The translations under genes were made by a program, and so were the position numbers. The notes under the pieces are model-generated. The model was given only the letters and a program-made list of their open reading frames with translations, did no database searches and had not been told where the DNA came from. A stretch of DNA of 64,000 nt from the NCBI GenBank assembly GCA_036172665.1, contig CM069872.1:53802101-53866100 (forward strand), in the 5' to 3' direction. The stretch comes from Prosopocoilus inquinatus. Lineage: Eukaryota; Arthropoda; Insecta; Coleoptera; Lucanidae. This document shows positions 41,801 to 48,110 of the stretch, one piece after another. Within the stretch, counting starts at the first letter, position 1; each line of letters starts with the position of its first letter.

Positions 41801-43533
41801 TCAGCAGCAATTAGTTTCAACTTCTTGTAATAGTGCATGCCACCAGTGCCACCCAAACTTTTTACATGTGCATCAAATCGAACGCCAACAGAACCGGATT
41901 GCACGATAACAAGTGCCATTGCATTTTTTGGGGGGCTTAAAAAACGATGAATTTATGCGTATACTAATGAATACTGAGATAGGCAACCAAATTAACAGAC
42001 ATGTAAATATGGTTGCCGGTTGTAAAAAGAAGAAGTAGTACGGTCAAAAGCAGACAATTACAGTTTCCTGTAATTTTTCTTTCTCCGTTAAAGTACTGTT
42101 TAAATACGACTTCACAGTTTTGAGCTTGTCAAATCTGAAAGCTTTCAAAATTTTTAAGTGTTGCCTGCGAAGTCGTATTTAAACAGTAATTTTTTGAAGA
42201 AGGAAAAATTTGAAATCTTTTGTTTTTCAAGATGATTCTTGCACGTGTCAAATGTCCTGTCTAGAAGCAACCTTTTATACATACAATACTGAAAAATGTT
42301 TGGAACTGCTTTGTTTATGAAGTACTAAGAAGTAAGTGCTACCAGCCTTACACACTCTCCTAAGTACATATATACTTATAAGAGCAGGATAGTCATTTGT
42401 TTTTTTTTTTCTTTTACTGCACCACATCATTCATTAGCACCATCGAGGTTAAGTATATGGAGAACGCCTTGCCAACGTGTATTACTGAAAGCCGGTCCGG
42501 CCATGGGCCTTTAGTATGGCAAAACGAAAGGAACGTAGAATATCGCGCACTTTGTCACGCACGTGTTGTCTTCTCCGGCGCTCTTTATTTTTGCCATACA
42601 AGAGAGAAGGGTAGTGCGCGTCCGAAAATCGGCCCCTTTTCTTCTCGCTTGTTAGTTCTCCAGTTACCTAACCTCCACGATTTGCGCTACAATCCTGAAA
42701 CACTGATGACATGATTGGTTTAACAAAGTACATACAACCGACAAGTCACGACGCACGACGCACGACGAAGATTTGCGTACATTCTTCTTAATCTGTGCGT
42801 ACCTCTCCGAATAATCTCGCCATTAAAAAAAAAAAAAAACACTATCGGAGTTTATTTTCGAACAAAAATTCTAACAGGGCCGACTTATCGGGTTCAGAGT
42901 TCGCGATTTAATCACACCGTTGAATAAATAAATAAATAAATAATAAAAATAGACGCTGTTACTTAATTTTTTATTTGAATGCGAGTTTCGGTCGACTGAT
43001 TAAATTAACGGGGATCGCTTTTCAAAAGCAATTTTCAATTCGTAAAATAAAATTTGTTAGAGATTCGGGAATGGCTGCGTTCAGCCCGTTCCATCGGGTA
43101 ATATTTTTAAGCGCCATCCGCCGGTTATCCGTAAAAGTAAAAAGGCGAGCGTGACGTGCAGGATTTGGTGACGTAATATCGTCCACATAAAGTGACAAAG
43201 AACCACCAACAATGAACATTAACTCGTCTTTCTCTCTCTCACAACTTTCTTCCGAAAATGATGACGCAAGGTCATTTGGCAACATTGCCATGACATCGAA
43301 CGAGGATGTTTTCCTTTCGTTCCGTCCTCTTTTAACTTCGTCCTTAAAAATAAAACTCACCCTCCCGTCGCCACGGGTTGCAGTCCGTTCTCGTTCTCTC
43401 GTTCACCTAACCTCGAGGGCGAGGAGGGCGACGGCGATGGCGAAGGCTCGGCCTTGACGTTCGAAAGCAACCACAAGAAGATGACACATCGAGATGCACG
43501 TCCGCCGCACATTCTCCACTTGTCTCGCACCAT
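5279..43533 (-). CDS. Fbn: Fibrillin, complete, 2,878 aa, 38 coding exons
   Basis: Secreted extracellular-matrix glycoprotein that polymerises into microfibrils and binds TGF-beta family complexes. Coding exons run from 43361-43533 (signal peptide) to 5279-5506 (stop TAA at 5279-5281). All 38 join at consensus splice sites, phases agree at each junction, and the sum of 8,637 nt is divisible by three. Domain order: signal peptide, FUN, EGF1-3, hybrid 1, two cbEGF, TB1, short linker, EGF, cbEGFs, TB2, cbEGFs, hybrid 2, cbEGF, TB3, long cbEGF run, TB4, two cbEGF, TB5, cbEGFs, TB6, cbEGFs, TB7, cbEGFs, C-terminal unique tail. That is nine 8-Cys modules and about 43 cbEGF by my count, the vertebrate layout (human FBN1 2,871 aa). 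The furin-type site RIRR is at residues 2770-2773. TB4 lacks the integrin-binding RGD of human fibrillins. Splice sites are read by eye; no transcript data were available. Confidence 0.96.
6303..7897 (-). repeat. Fibrillin intron 35 with tandem segmental duplication
   Basis: A block starting GTTTGAAATT and ending AAATTTAATAT is present twice in the same direction, about 6605-7103 and 7262-7713 (period near 657 bp), sharing stretches such as GAATCGGAGAAGGAAATT and GTGGTGACATCTAT. A shorter third copy of its first part is at 6367-6560. A 138 bp inverted-repeat element sits between the two long copies. Short reading frames here come from the repeat and have no recognisable domain. Confidence 0.8.
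7105..7242. mobile_element. MITE-like element with terminal inverted repeats
   Basis: AAGTGAACGGTCAAA (7114-7128) and its exact complement TTTGACCGTTCACTT (7218-7232) bound the element, and weaker pairing extends to GGCCGAG/CTGCGGC on the outside. There is no coding capacity. Size and structure fit a miniature inverted-repeat transposable element inserted inside the intron duplication. Confidence 0.7.
8859..11117 (-). CDS. Fbn: Fibrillin exons 26-31: cbEGF block, TB6, TB7
   Basis: Exons: 10399-11117 (719 nt, five full cbEGF and part of a sixth fused in one exon), 9963-10344 (cbEGF and TB6, [10 protein letters not shown]...[11 protein letters not shown]), 9609-9901, 9425-9557, 9120-9368 (cbEGFs) and 8859-9059 (TB7, [10 protein letters not shown]...[11 protein letters not shown]). 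The long exon 26 shows loss of introns that in vertebrates usually separate each cb[18 protein letters not shown] and GFAPGPM in exon 28 match the same place in human FBN1, which fixes the alignment of this region. Confidence 0.95.
11200..15372 (-). CDS. Fbn: Fibrillin exons 16-25: central cbEGF run, TB4, TB5
   Basis: Exons: 15244-15372, 14928-15179, 13947-14022, 13720-13886, 13233-13426, 12856-13168, 12541-12789 (all cbEGF), 12279-12484 (TB4), 11416-11668 (two cbEGF) and 11200-11358 (TB5). cbEGF units carry D-I/V-D/N-E-C at the start and CxC..GY/F later, the calcium and fold signatures. TB4 ([11 protein letters not shown]) has no RGD at the place where human FBN1 does. TB4 leads through [15 protein letters not shown] into the next cbEGF, like human PNPITVILEDIDEC. 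The exon 25 donor must be GTAGGT (11194-11199); the overlapping GTATTA would break the frame. Confidence 0.94.
11803..11876. repeat. 74 nt hairpin, 34 bp arms, 6 nt loop
   Basis: The left arm (11803-11836) containing TTTTCCAAAGATTTATTT pairs with the right arm (11843-11876) containing AAATAAATCTTTGGAAAA, with one mismatch and an AAACAA loop. In the fibrillin pre-mRNA this would fold into a long double-stranded stem. Confidence 0.85.
12061..12200 (+). repeat. TAGGCAACC hairpin repeat with 3' module (copy 1)
   Basis: Hairpin 12061-12104: GTAGGCAATC pairs with GGTTGCCTAC across about 24 nt. It is followed by the module with ACGTGATAAACTCT and ATGCAATTCTTTTAATTTTT, shared with the copies at 14308, 14621, 54744 and 54959, all in the same orientation. 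Confidence 0.75.
14308..14480 (+). repeat. TAGGCAACC hairpin repeat (copy 2)
   Basis: ATAGGCAAC at 14308 pairs with GTTGCCTAT ending at 14350. The downstream module is diverged (ACGTGATGGACTTTCTC). Confidence 0.7.
14621..14760 (+). repeat. TAGGCAACC hairpin repeat (copy 3)
   Basis: GTAGGCAACC at 14621 pairs with GCTTGCCTAT ending at 14664, and an almost intact module ACGTGATAAACTCTCACAAT follows at about 14699. The loop shares GTGAACATAG with copy 1, so these two are close relatives. Confidence 0.75.
15429..18481 (-). CDS. Fbn: Fibrillin exons 7-15: TB1 to TB3
   Basis: Exons: 18233-18481 (two cbEGF), 18015-18170 (TB1, [11 protein letters not shown]...KKDCCC), 17742-17957 (linker and EGF), 17440-17682, 17238-17387, 16596-17185 (cbEGFs and TB2 with SSCCCC), 16265-16490, 15899-16204 (hybrid 2, [17 protein letters not shown], then one cbEGF) and 15429-15770 (TB3 and a cbEGF). 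The linker after TB1, where human FBN1 is proline-rich and FBN2 glycine-rich, is only about 25 residues here ([18 protein letters not shown]) and has neither bias. Hybrid 2, one cbEGF, TB3 is exactly the vertebrate order. The donor after exon 9 is GTTGGT; the donor after exon 8 is the weak GTTTTT. Confidence 0.94.
18482..20403 (-). other. Fibrillin intron 6
   Basis: This 1.9 kb intron lies between the hybrid 1 exon and the first cbEGF pair. It contains a diverged tandem duplication near 18505-18800 (both halves start AAAAGTGAGGTTAT). The rest is AT-rich with no domain-bearing reading frame. Confidence 0.65.
18505..18800. repeat. Diverged tandem duplication in fibrillin intron 6
   Basis: AAAAGTGAGGTTAT occurs at about 18507 and again at about 18664. 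Each is followed by a GTTTATAATA/GATTATAATA block ending in GAAAGAAAAATC or GCAAGAAAAATC. Similarity is patchy, so the boundaries are approximate. Confidence 0.45.
20404..21857 (-). CDS. Fbn: Fibrillin exons 2-6: FUN, EGF1-3, hybrid 1
   Basis: Exon 2 (21775-21857) encodes the FUN unit ([15 protein letters not shown]). Exon 3 (21609-21710) is EGF1 ([11 protein letters not shown]), exon 4 (20802-20906) EGF2, exon 5 (20647-20742) EGF3 and exon 6 (20404-20598) hybrid 1, with DYRTGPC and [20 protein letters not shown]. Each boundary coincides with a domain boundary, and the codons split by introns restore the family residues (for example II-P-ICSRSC). In vertebrates this N-terminal part drives head-to-tail assembly and latent TGF-beta binding protein contact. 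Exon 4 also has an open upstream extension with a possible second start, described separately. Confidence 0.94.
20802..20979 (-). other. Possible alternative fibrillin first exon with its own signal peptide
   Basis: Reading exon 4 upstream through its acceptor (CAG at 20907-20909) stays open to an ATG at 20977-20979. The 24 added residues (start [20 protein letters not shown], then CLLAG) look like a signal peptide with a cut near AG|AGDG. A transcript starting here would make a secreted fibrillin lacking FUN and EGF1. The alternative is chance: a pyrimidine-rich acceptor tract naturally reads as Leu/Val/Phe. The normal splice is better supported by conservation. Confidence 0.3.
21351..21394 (+). 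repeat. TAGGCAACC hairpin (solo)
   Basis: ATAGGCAACC and AGTTGCCTAC are separated by 24 nt. No downstream module; it lies between fibrillin exons 3 and 4. Confidence 0.65.
23408..23450 (+). repeat. TAGGCAACC hairpin (solo)
   Basis: ATAGGCAACC and GATTGCCTAA arms with a 23 nt loop. Confidence 0.6.
23940..24350. promoter_or_regulatory. CpG-rich block with AP-1-like palindrome in fibrillin intron 1
   Basis: Against an AT-rich background this block is dense in CG (CCGCCGCGCGCCG, GCCGCGCGCG, GGACGTCGACGGACGGACG). It contains an exact 16 bp palindrome AGTCACTCGAGTGACT at 24290-24305, overlapping TGACTCA (24301-24307), the AP-1 consensus. It could be an enhancer or internal promoter; function is inference. 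Confidence 0.35.
24840..25110. repeat. ACAGTTTCCTGT foldback element (copy A)
   Basis: ACAGTTTCCTGT..CTTTCTCCAAAAT at 24876-24907 is answered by ATTTTGGAGAAAG..TACAGGAAACTGT at 24978-25010, making arms of about 30 bp. A third arm, CTACAGGAAACTGTAATT, is at 25080. Between the arms is the shared GTTTAAATGCGACTTCTCAG block. Confidence 0.75.
25370..25880. repeat. Degenerate tandem repeat around CTTTCATTTGTTT
   Basis: The phrase AAATCAAGCTTTCATTTGTT or close variants recurs at about 25394, 25635, 25722 and 25813, each time with GAAAATC/GAAAAATC and TTTCGA blocks between. Unit length is irregular (roughly 90-240 bp). Confidence 0.55.
28130..28310. repeat. ACAGTTTCCTGT foldback element (copy B)
   Basis: GTTTAAATAAGACTTCACAG (28149 onward) is mirrored by CGAAGTCGTATTTACAC (28222 onward), followed by GGAGAAAATAATAATTACAG and GAAACTGT, the inverted terminal arm of the family. 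Confidence 0.7.
28500..28760 (-). repeat. AAACAAAAG-rich degenerate satellite (minus orientation)
   Basis: A-rich DNA with repeated AAACAAAAGAA words; a run of CGGATTG/GGCGGAGTAG-like words recurs twice. This is the complement of the CTTTTGTTT satellites at 34-35 and 37 kb. Its open frames encode only Phe/Leu/Ser-rich low-complexity peptides. Confidence 0.55.
30564..30620. repeat. 14 bp perfect inverted repeat with NRF-1/EWG-like core
   Basis: CAGGAGCATGCGCA (30564-30577) and TGCGCATGCTCCTG (30607-30620) are exact complements separated by 29 nt. GCATGCGCA resembles the NRF-1 (insect Erect wing) half-palindrome. It may be a paired factor site or the remains of a foldback. Confidence 0.5.
32719..32759 (+). 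repeat. TAGGCAACC hairpin (solo, decayed)
   Basis: ATAGGCAACC is intact, but the partner arm is degraded to ATTTGTCTAC. Confidence 0.4.
33276..33760 (+). repeat. Tandem duplication of about 245 bp carrying two TAGGCAACC hairpins
   Basis: Two direct copies, about 33276-33500 and 33515-33760, share ACAAGC..CCCA, GAACTGTAGGCAAA, GCGGAAAGTAA.TTGGGTTGCC and the downstream ATTGATGAGT..CCTAATTCTT block. The hairpins are at 33354-33394 and 33605-33645. The pair documents local duplication of a hairpin-bearing unit. Confidence 0.7.
33960..34035. repeat. ACAGTTTCCTGT element fragment (copy C)
   Basis: GACAAGTACAGTTTCCTGTA, CTTTCTCAAATTGTTATCG and GTTTAAATAAAACTT form one arm of the family; the second arm is missing. 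Confidence 0.6.
34020..35130 (+). repeat. CTTTTGTTT-rich degenerate satellite
   Basis: Words such as TTCACCTTATCTCCGGCATT, TTGTTCGATC, CGTTCATCTTG and TTTTCGCAT recur about every 200-340 bp (for example near 34160, 34345 and 35015), embedded in T-rich DNA. Hydrophobic reading frames here are a by-product of the TTT/CTT composition. Confidence 0.6.
36740..37870. repeat. Strand-switching CTTTTGTTT satellite
   Basis: From 36740 to about 37060 the sequence is A-rich (AAACAAAAG words); from about 37080 it becomes T-rich (CTTTTGTTT words), so the two halves face each other. Between 37470 and 37830 a unit with CTCTTAACCCCACAGAGAAT, GAGCTTCTTTTG and GCTTACGTTTGCC repeats at 37490, 37631 and 37737 (period about 105-140 bp). 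No coding content. Confidence 0.6.
38990..39265 (+). repeat. Minisatellite, 35 bp unit
   Basis: Seven degenerate direct copies built on GGACATAAATACTATAGACA and CTTTGTCTCTTGGAT, mostly 35-36 bp apart, with one expanded unit of about 49 bp near 39193. Units abut without unique spacers, so this is not a CRISPR array. Confidence 0.8.
40800..40905. repeat. ACAGTTTCCTGT element (copy D)
   Basis: TTACAGTTTCCTGTAATTTT, GCTTTCTCCTAAATG, TTAAATACGACTTCACAGGT and GACACTTAAAA: one long arm of the family, followed by a poly-A run. Confidence 0.65.
41979..42018 (+). repeat. TAGGCAACC hairpin (solo)
   Basis: ATAGGCAACC and TGGTTGCCGG arms; the outer bases of the right arm are lost. It lies 40 bp from copy E of the ACAGTTTCCTGT family. 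Confidence 0.5.
42045..42205. repeat. ACAGTTTCCTGT foldback element (copy E)
   Basis: TACTGTTTAAATACGACTTC at 42094-42113 is repeated exactly inverted at 42169-42188. The outer arm ATTACAGTTTCCTGTAAT is at 42058-42075; its partner is degraded. Confidence 0.75.
42430..42720 (+). repeat. Interspersed repeat, plus copy of an inverted pair
   Basis: About 290 bp is closely related to the complement of 53590-53870. Shared landmarks are GCCGGTCCGG, TTTAGTATGGCAAAACGAA, CACGTGTTGT, CCGAAAATCGG and CTCCAGTTACCTAACCTCCA. Both copies are open in one frame in part (KIG.FS.RLL.LQL.NLH), but no known protein family is recognisable. Confidence 0.7.
43361..43533 (-). CDS. Fbn: Fibrillin exon 1: signal peptide and N-terminal segment
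   Basis: On the minus strand ATG at 43531-43533 opens 57 codons plus two bases, ending GG at the donor GTGAGT (43355-43360). Residues 1-28 are a signal peptide: basic start MVRDKWR, hydrophobic [11 protein letters not shown], then small residues at [16 protein letters not shown] stretch and an acidic segment follow. The last bases GG plus A from exon 2 make Gly, giving ATGGPNVC, which matches the conserved GPNVC at the FUN domain of human FBN1. Unlike vertebrate fibrillins there is no clear N-terminal RxKR furin site. The ATG directly follows TTTTGTTTTCAG, a good acceptor, so an untranslated exon probably lies upstream. Confidence 0.88.
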
Positions 43534-43699
43534 CTGAAAACAAAAGAGAACTATTTTTTGGAAGACGTAATATTAATTGTCGTGTAGGCCACCAGGAGAA
43601 CAGAAAGAGAAGGACCAGTAAACTTCCAAAACGGAGGGTGCAGATTATAAAAGTCGAAGTGAGGGTGAAGTTATACGAAACTAGACTCTGTTTTGTTTT

Positions 43700-43873
43700 T
43701 TTTTTTAATTTTTCGGACGAGTACTTTGAAACTTTGGCGCTAGGAACGAGCTTTGCCATTGGTAGCTGGCCGGAATTGACCAATGACGGTGGCTAGCCGG
43801 AATTGACCAATGACAAGGTTCGTTTTTAGCGCCAAAATTTCAAAAAAGTACTCCTACGAAATTAAAAAAAAAA
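43700..43873. mobile_element. Foldback element with CCAAT boxes next to fibrillin exon 1
   Basis: The left arm (about 43700-43763) with CGAGTACTTTGAAACTTTGG and the inverted right arm (about 43810-43873) with CCAAAATTTCAAAAAAGTAC pair over about 60 bp. The centre holds two direct copies of GCCGGAATTGACCAATGAC and an inverted CCATTGG. It starts about 170 bp upstream of the fibrillin ATG. Confidence 0.65.
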
Positions 43874-45714
43874 GCTTATAATTAACAACAATAGCAACAA
43901 AATATTAAAAAGGTGACGTTCACTTCTAAGTTCTCAGAAGTCCGTTTTATGCCATCCGCGCGCGCATAATGAGGTGAGAACGAACAAAAGCCAAACAAAC
44001 CATCCCGGACGTCATGATTATTACCTTTTTTTTTGTACTTATTCACGTACACTTGTCAATATTATTTTATAACGTGGTTAACAATTGGGAGTTTTGCGAT
44101 TGTTCTCCGAAAACTGATGCAACGATGTCTTGCGAAATTAACTACTAGTATACAGGGTCAAATTATACAGGGTTCTCCAAAATGAAATCTCTGGCTGCGA
44201 TATTATACAGCCCGCCCCCCCTTCCCCCTAGTTGGATGGCCCATTCTTAACGAAACATTCGTCACATACTAAATTATATTTATTGCAGTTGGCCGTAAAT
44301 TTCTTTTTAATGTTAATCAGAAAGTAACGCCAACTCATTATTGTGCCTGTTTGAAAATTCTGATTCACGAACAGTGATTTGTCGGCGGCACACGGGGACG
44401 TAACAATATTACAAGATTATACGGACGCTGCCAACTGTACGGAAGAAAAACTGCTTTTAATACGATTTAATTTAAACGCAACGAAGGCCTAACGCATAAA
44501 TATCTAATAAGTTTCGATGTTTACTGTTTCCTTACAACCCGTCCTCGTTAAGCCGTCGGTGCGAGAGAGCTTAAGGCCTCATTAGGCCCCCGGATTAATG
44601 ATGGCCAATGTAATTAATTATCCGCTTTGCTCAAGATTGGAAAAGCGCAAATAAAAACCACCCGTGTGGCTAGAGATCGTAATTTACGGATTTCTCTTTT
44701 TTTTGCAAGGTTATTACGGCAGTTGGCAACACCTTTCTTTAAACGATTTTCTATTTTCACAATATTGTCACAACCTGATGTATAGGATAGGCCACTTTAT
44801 CTACATGTTCTCCCTGATGTGTAAGCCACCCACATAACTCATTCTATTACATCCTCCCAGGAGTTTCGCAGACTTTCTATTGGACACGAAAGGGTTTAAG
44901 ATGAGACAATTTAATTACAAATAAAAGAAGAACGAAGAGATTGGGCTCGCTATGATCGAAAAAGGAAAAAGGCTGAGAGTTTTTACAACCAAACTCTCAA
45001 GTACGCAGCGACAAACCGAGAATTTGAATTTTATTGAAACAAGTTTCGCCCGTTGTCGTAGAACATGTGTTGTCATGGAAATAATGTAAACACAAGGCTT
45101 CTTGAAACAAATGAACCAGACTCAGAGGTGCAATTTGTGAACGCGGCCCTAGATTGTAACGTAGCGTTGCCAATAGGTTTTTTACAACGCAAACAGAGGC
45201 CACAACAGCTTTTATAAAAACAGCACTGCATTATTTCTTATTTCTTCTTATTTCAGGTATTTACTTGTTTTTCTTAAAAACAAAAACAAAATACCAATCC
45301 TTTCACGCGTCATGCGTCAAATGAAAATCTCTTCACGCAGGGATTAATTTGCTTGCTTGGCAACACCGCGATGATCACTAAATCACAACACAGCGTTGCT
45401 AGATGGCGTCATTTTCAAATAACCGCAGATTTCTTACTGTTTTTCTTGCATTAAAAAGTTTTTTTTTATTTTATTCGATCAAGATTGCATGAGTATTACA
45501 TCAGGTAATGTTCTAGAGATTATTATCGCCGGAAGCTCTTAAAAAACAAACGGATCACTGCCGTTTCGCTCTACGTCAATAAAGACATAATTTATTTATT
45601 TTTTGTGTATGTCAAAAAAGATTCCCGATTTCATTTCGCAGCGTGTGATTTATTTTCACTTTTTTTTTGAAATAATGGCGCGAGGCGCGCGAAAACCTGG
45701 CAATCATTGGGTTG

Positions 45715-45842
45715 CGTTCAAAAACTGTAACGAGAAGGCACTTTCGGCGTTTAAAACGAAAAGCAAAATATACAAAAGCACTTACACGAGAGAGAAAGAA
45801 TATTACCCAGGGCGCGCTCTTTTCAGTTCCTGAACGAGCCCC
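45715..45842 (+). repeat. Interspersed repeat, copy 1 of a direct pair
   Basis: Aligned with 60785-60912: GGCGTTTAAAACGAAAAGCA, GAGAGAGAAAGAATATTACC, CAGGGCGCGCTC and TTCCTGAAC are shared almost in register over about 125 bp. Confidence 0.65.
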
Positions 45843-47539
45843 TGCATTGCGTGTTGCACAATTGCCACAATTATCGCAGATTTATGACAGTCGCAGACAA
45901 GGTGCTCACCGAAAATCAAAGAAAGCCGTCCATGGACGTTAAATTGAATACCATAGACCCAGGTGCGACGAGAATTTAGCCTCATTCGCCCCAGTCTAGA
46001 TTAACTTAATCGGCGATTAACGGGAGCTTAAATTTTAACTGAAAGTGGTGCAAATGGCCTTTAACATTTATGAAAGTCCGAAGAATAAAAAAAAAAACTT
46101 TCCTGGAAAGAAGAATAAAACATTGATACAAAGTAGAAAGAAACAGCGACAGAAATTATTGTGATGATAGTAAGAAGAAGAGAACTTTGACAGAAACTGA
46201 AATAACTTTGACAGTAAGAGGACAGACATCCAGTTTCGAGGGGCGCTGTTAATATCTTAGACATTAAGACGAAATTTGTTTAATCACCGATCCCTTTCAA
46301 GTTATTTACGCGCCTCATTGCCACGTGATGCTCCCCTGAGCTTAATTAGTCGCCGGGTAATTAACAAAACGGCATTGCTCGTCACGACCGAAAACGCTTT
46401 CGTCCAGATTGGACGGAGCTATTTCAGGTCCTTGGTTTTTGTTGTGTGTGTGTGTGAGAAAATGGAATCCAAGCGGAAGCGCGCTGCTCAAGATAAACGG
46501 GGACTGCAAAATATCCGGAAGCGAGCCGGCGATAACGCAGAGATCTTCGTACGTACACATCCTATACTAATCTACAGTATAATTAGGTTTTCTCTTTCGC
46601 TCCTCTTCTCATTCACTAAAGGAACGTATCCAATTTAATTACACCGCCGCCGCTGTTCTGGAAGGCTCCACGAAATGATTGGCGTTTACTCTACTTTCTG
46701 TCAAAATTTTCTTTTCTCCGCAAAGTTGTTTCTTCTTCTTATCAAAGTTTTTTTTTTGTTTTTTTTTTTCTATTTGGCAAAGACTTGTTCCACTTTTTAG
46801 TAAAGTTTGATTCTAATTGCCAGAGTTTTCTTTTTCCAACTTCCGCAGTTATTTTATTTTTTCTTAAATTTAATTCGTTTTTCATTTGTAAATAATTTTA
46901 CGTAAATTATTATATTGTATAATTCAATATGGGTTTATGATAATTATGCGTACAGTGGCGTGCACGGAAAACAAAAATCCAGACTTAAATCTATTAAATA
47001 AATGCTTAAAATCTATGTAGTTACGTGCTCTTGGCTTCCGATTACATAAAACTGTAATCATTAGTGAAGTGTCATCGATAACCAGTGTTGCCATCTCGTC
47101 GGGAATTTCCCGTTTGAAAAAGAAAATGGTTAAGAAAACAATGATAAGACGAAAAGGGAAATTAAGGGGCAAATAATGTTTTATTTTTGCTATTTTGATT
47201 GGAAACTAAACTTCTGAACGTTGAAACATTCAGAAGATTTAAATCAAACTATCACGAAAATATTTCGAATGCCGGCGGAGGCATGGAAACCCAGGATAAT
47301 GTCAGATTTTGATTGTCAACTGTCAAATACCTGAGAGTTGTTCAAATACTTACTGACTTTGACAGCAAAATAAAATATGTCATATTAACGTCAGTTTTTC
47401 TCTAAACTAACTTACCAACCAGCTCGGTTAGTTCATCGCTGAAGTCACCGGGTGAATTCATCGATGGATTTGAAGTAAATTAATTCTGCTGACATAGGGA
47501 GAGTCACGCACACTTTAAGCTTCGCTTTAAATTATTAAT

Positions 47540-47761
47540 GGCGGTTTCCATAATCCATCATAATCAGACCTTAAGGAAGCTTTAATTTAAAGTCACTTTA
47601 AGAATAGGGAAATAAATGTATTTTTTTTAGGTTAAAATAACTTTAAATTTAAAGTCCTATTATGAAATCGGCCTAAACCTAAGCCTAAAATACATTTGTT
47701 TTCTCATTCTTAAAGTGACTTTAAATTAAAACCTCCTTAAAGTCTGATTATGAAAACGGCC
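47540..47761. mobile_element. Foldback element of about 220 bp
   Basis: GGCGGTTTCCATAAT, TAATCAGACCTTAAGGAAG, TTTAATTTAAAGTCACTTTA and AAATGTATTTT in the left half return inverted as AAAATACATTT, TAAAGTGACTTTAAATTAAA and CTTAAAGTCTGATTATGAAA in the right half. Arms are about 90 bp, around a short centre near 47640. No coding content. Confidence 0.8.
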
Positions 47762-47969
47762 ATAAGACTCGATTATATAATCGAACTAAAGGAGATTTTA
47801 AAATAAAAGTTACAGTCATATGTCAAAAAAATGCGAAAACGAGGTTATTTACATATCAGAATGTGACTTTTATATTAAAGTTAAGATAATTGTTTTTATG
47901 CTAATAAACAAAAGCTTCGAGTTAATCCACGACTGAAATATCGGCCCATACAGTGTCAAAAACAAAAAA

Positions 47970-48110
47970 AAAGATAATTACAGTTTTCTTTCTCCAAATT
48001 AGGACTGTTTAAACGGGACTTCACAGGTGATAATTTTGAAAATTTTCTGATGGGACAACTTTGGTAAGATCTATTAAATTGTAGTTGTCTACTATTTCTT
48101 TTTGCTATTT
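47970..48110. repeat. ACAGTTTCCTGT element (copy F)
   Basis: GATAATTACAGTTTTCTTTC is followed by CTCCAAATTAGGACTG, GTTTAAACGGGACTTCACAG and GTGATAATTTTG; the right arm is reduced to AATTGTAGTTGTCTAC. It has lost part of the CCTGTAA segment. Confidence 0.6.

Larger units (their letters stand above)
21858..43360 (-). other. Fibrillin intron 1 (21.5 kb), repeat-rich
   Basis: The intron follows from joining the signal-peptide exon to the FUN exon in frame. It holds no gene I can recognise on either strand. Most of its open frames lie in CTTTTGTTT-type satellites or CpG-rich stretches and have low-complexity translations. Recognised contents: TAGGCAACC hairpins, ACAGTTTCCTGT foldbacks, tandem repeats at 25.4, 33.3-33.8, 34.0-35.1, 36.7-37.9 and 39.0-39.3 kb, and a CpG-rich block at 23.94-24.35 kb. 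Long first introns often hold enhancers; that role is inference here. Confidence 0.7.

Noticed and set aside
43403..43783. 126-codon minus frame over fibrillin exon 1
   Set aside because: Out of frame with the signal-peptide reading; it runs through the foldback element and has no conserved match, while the other frame joins exactly to the FUN exon.
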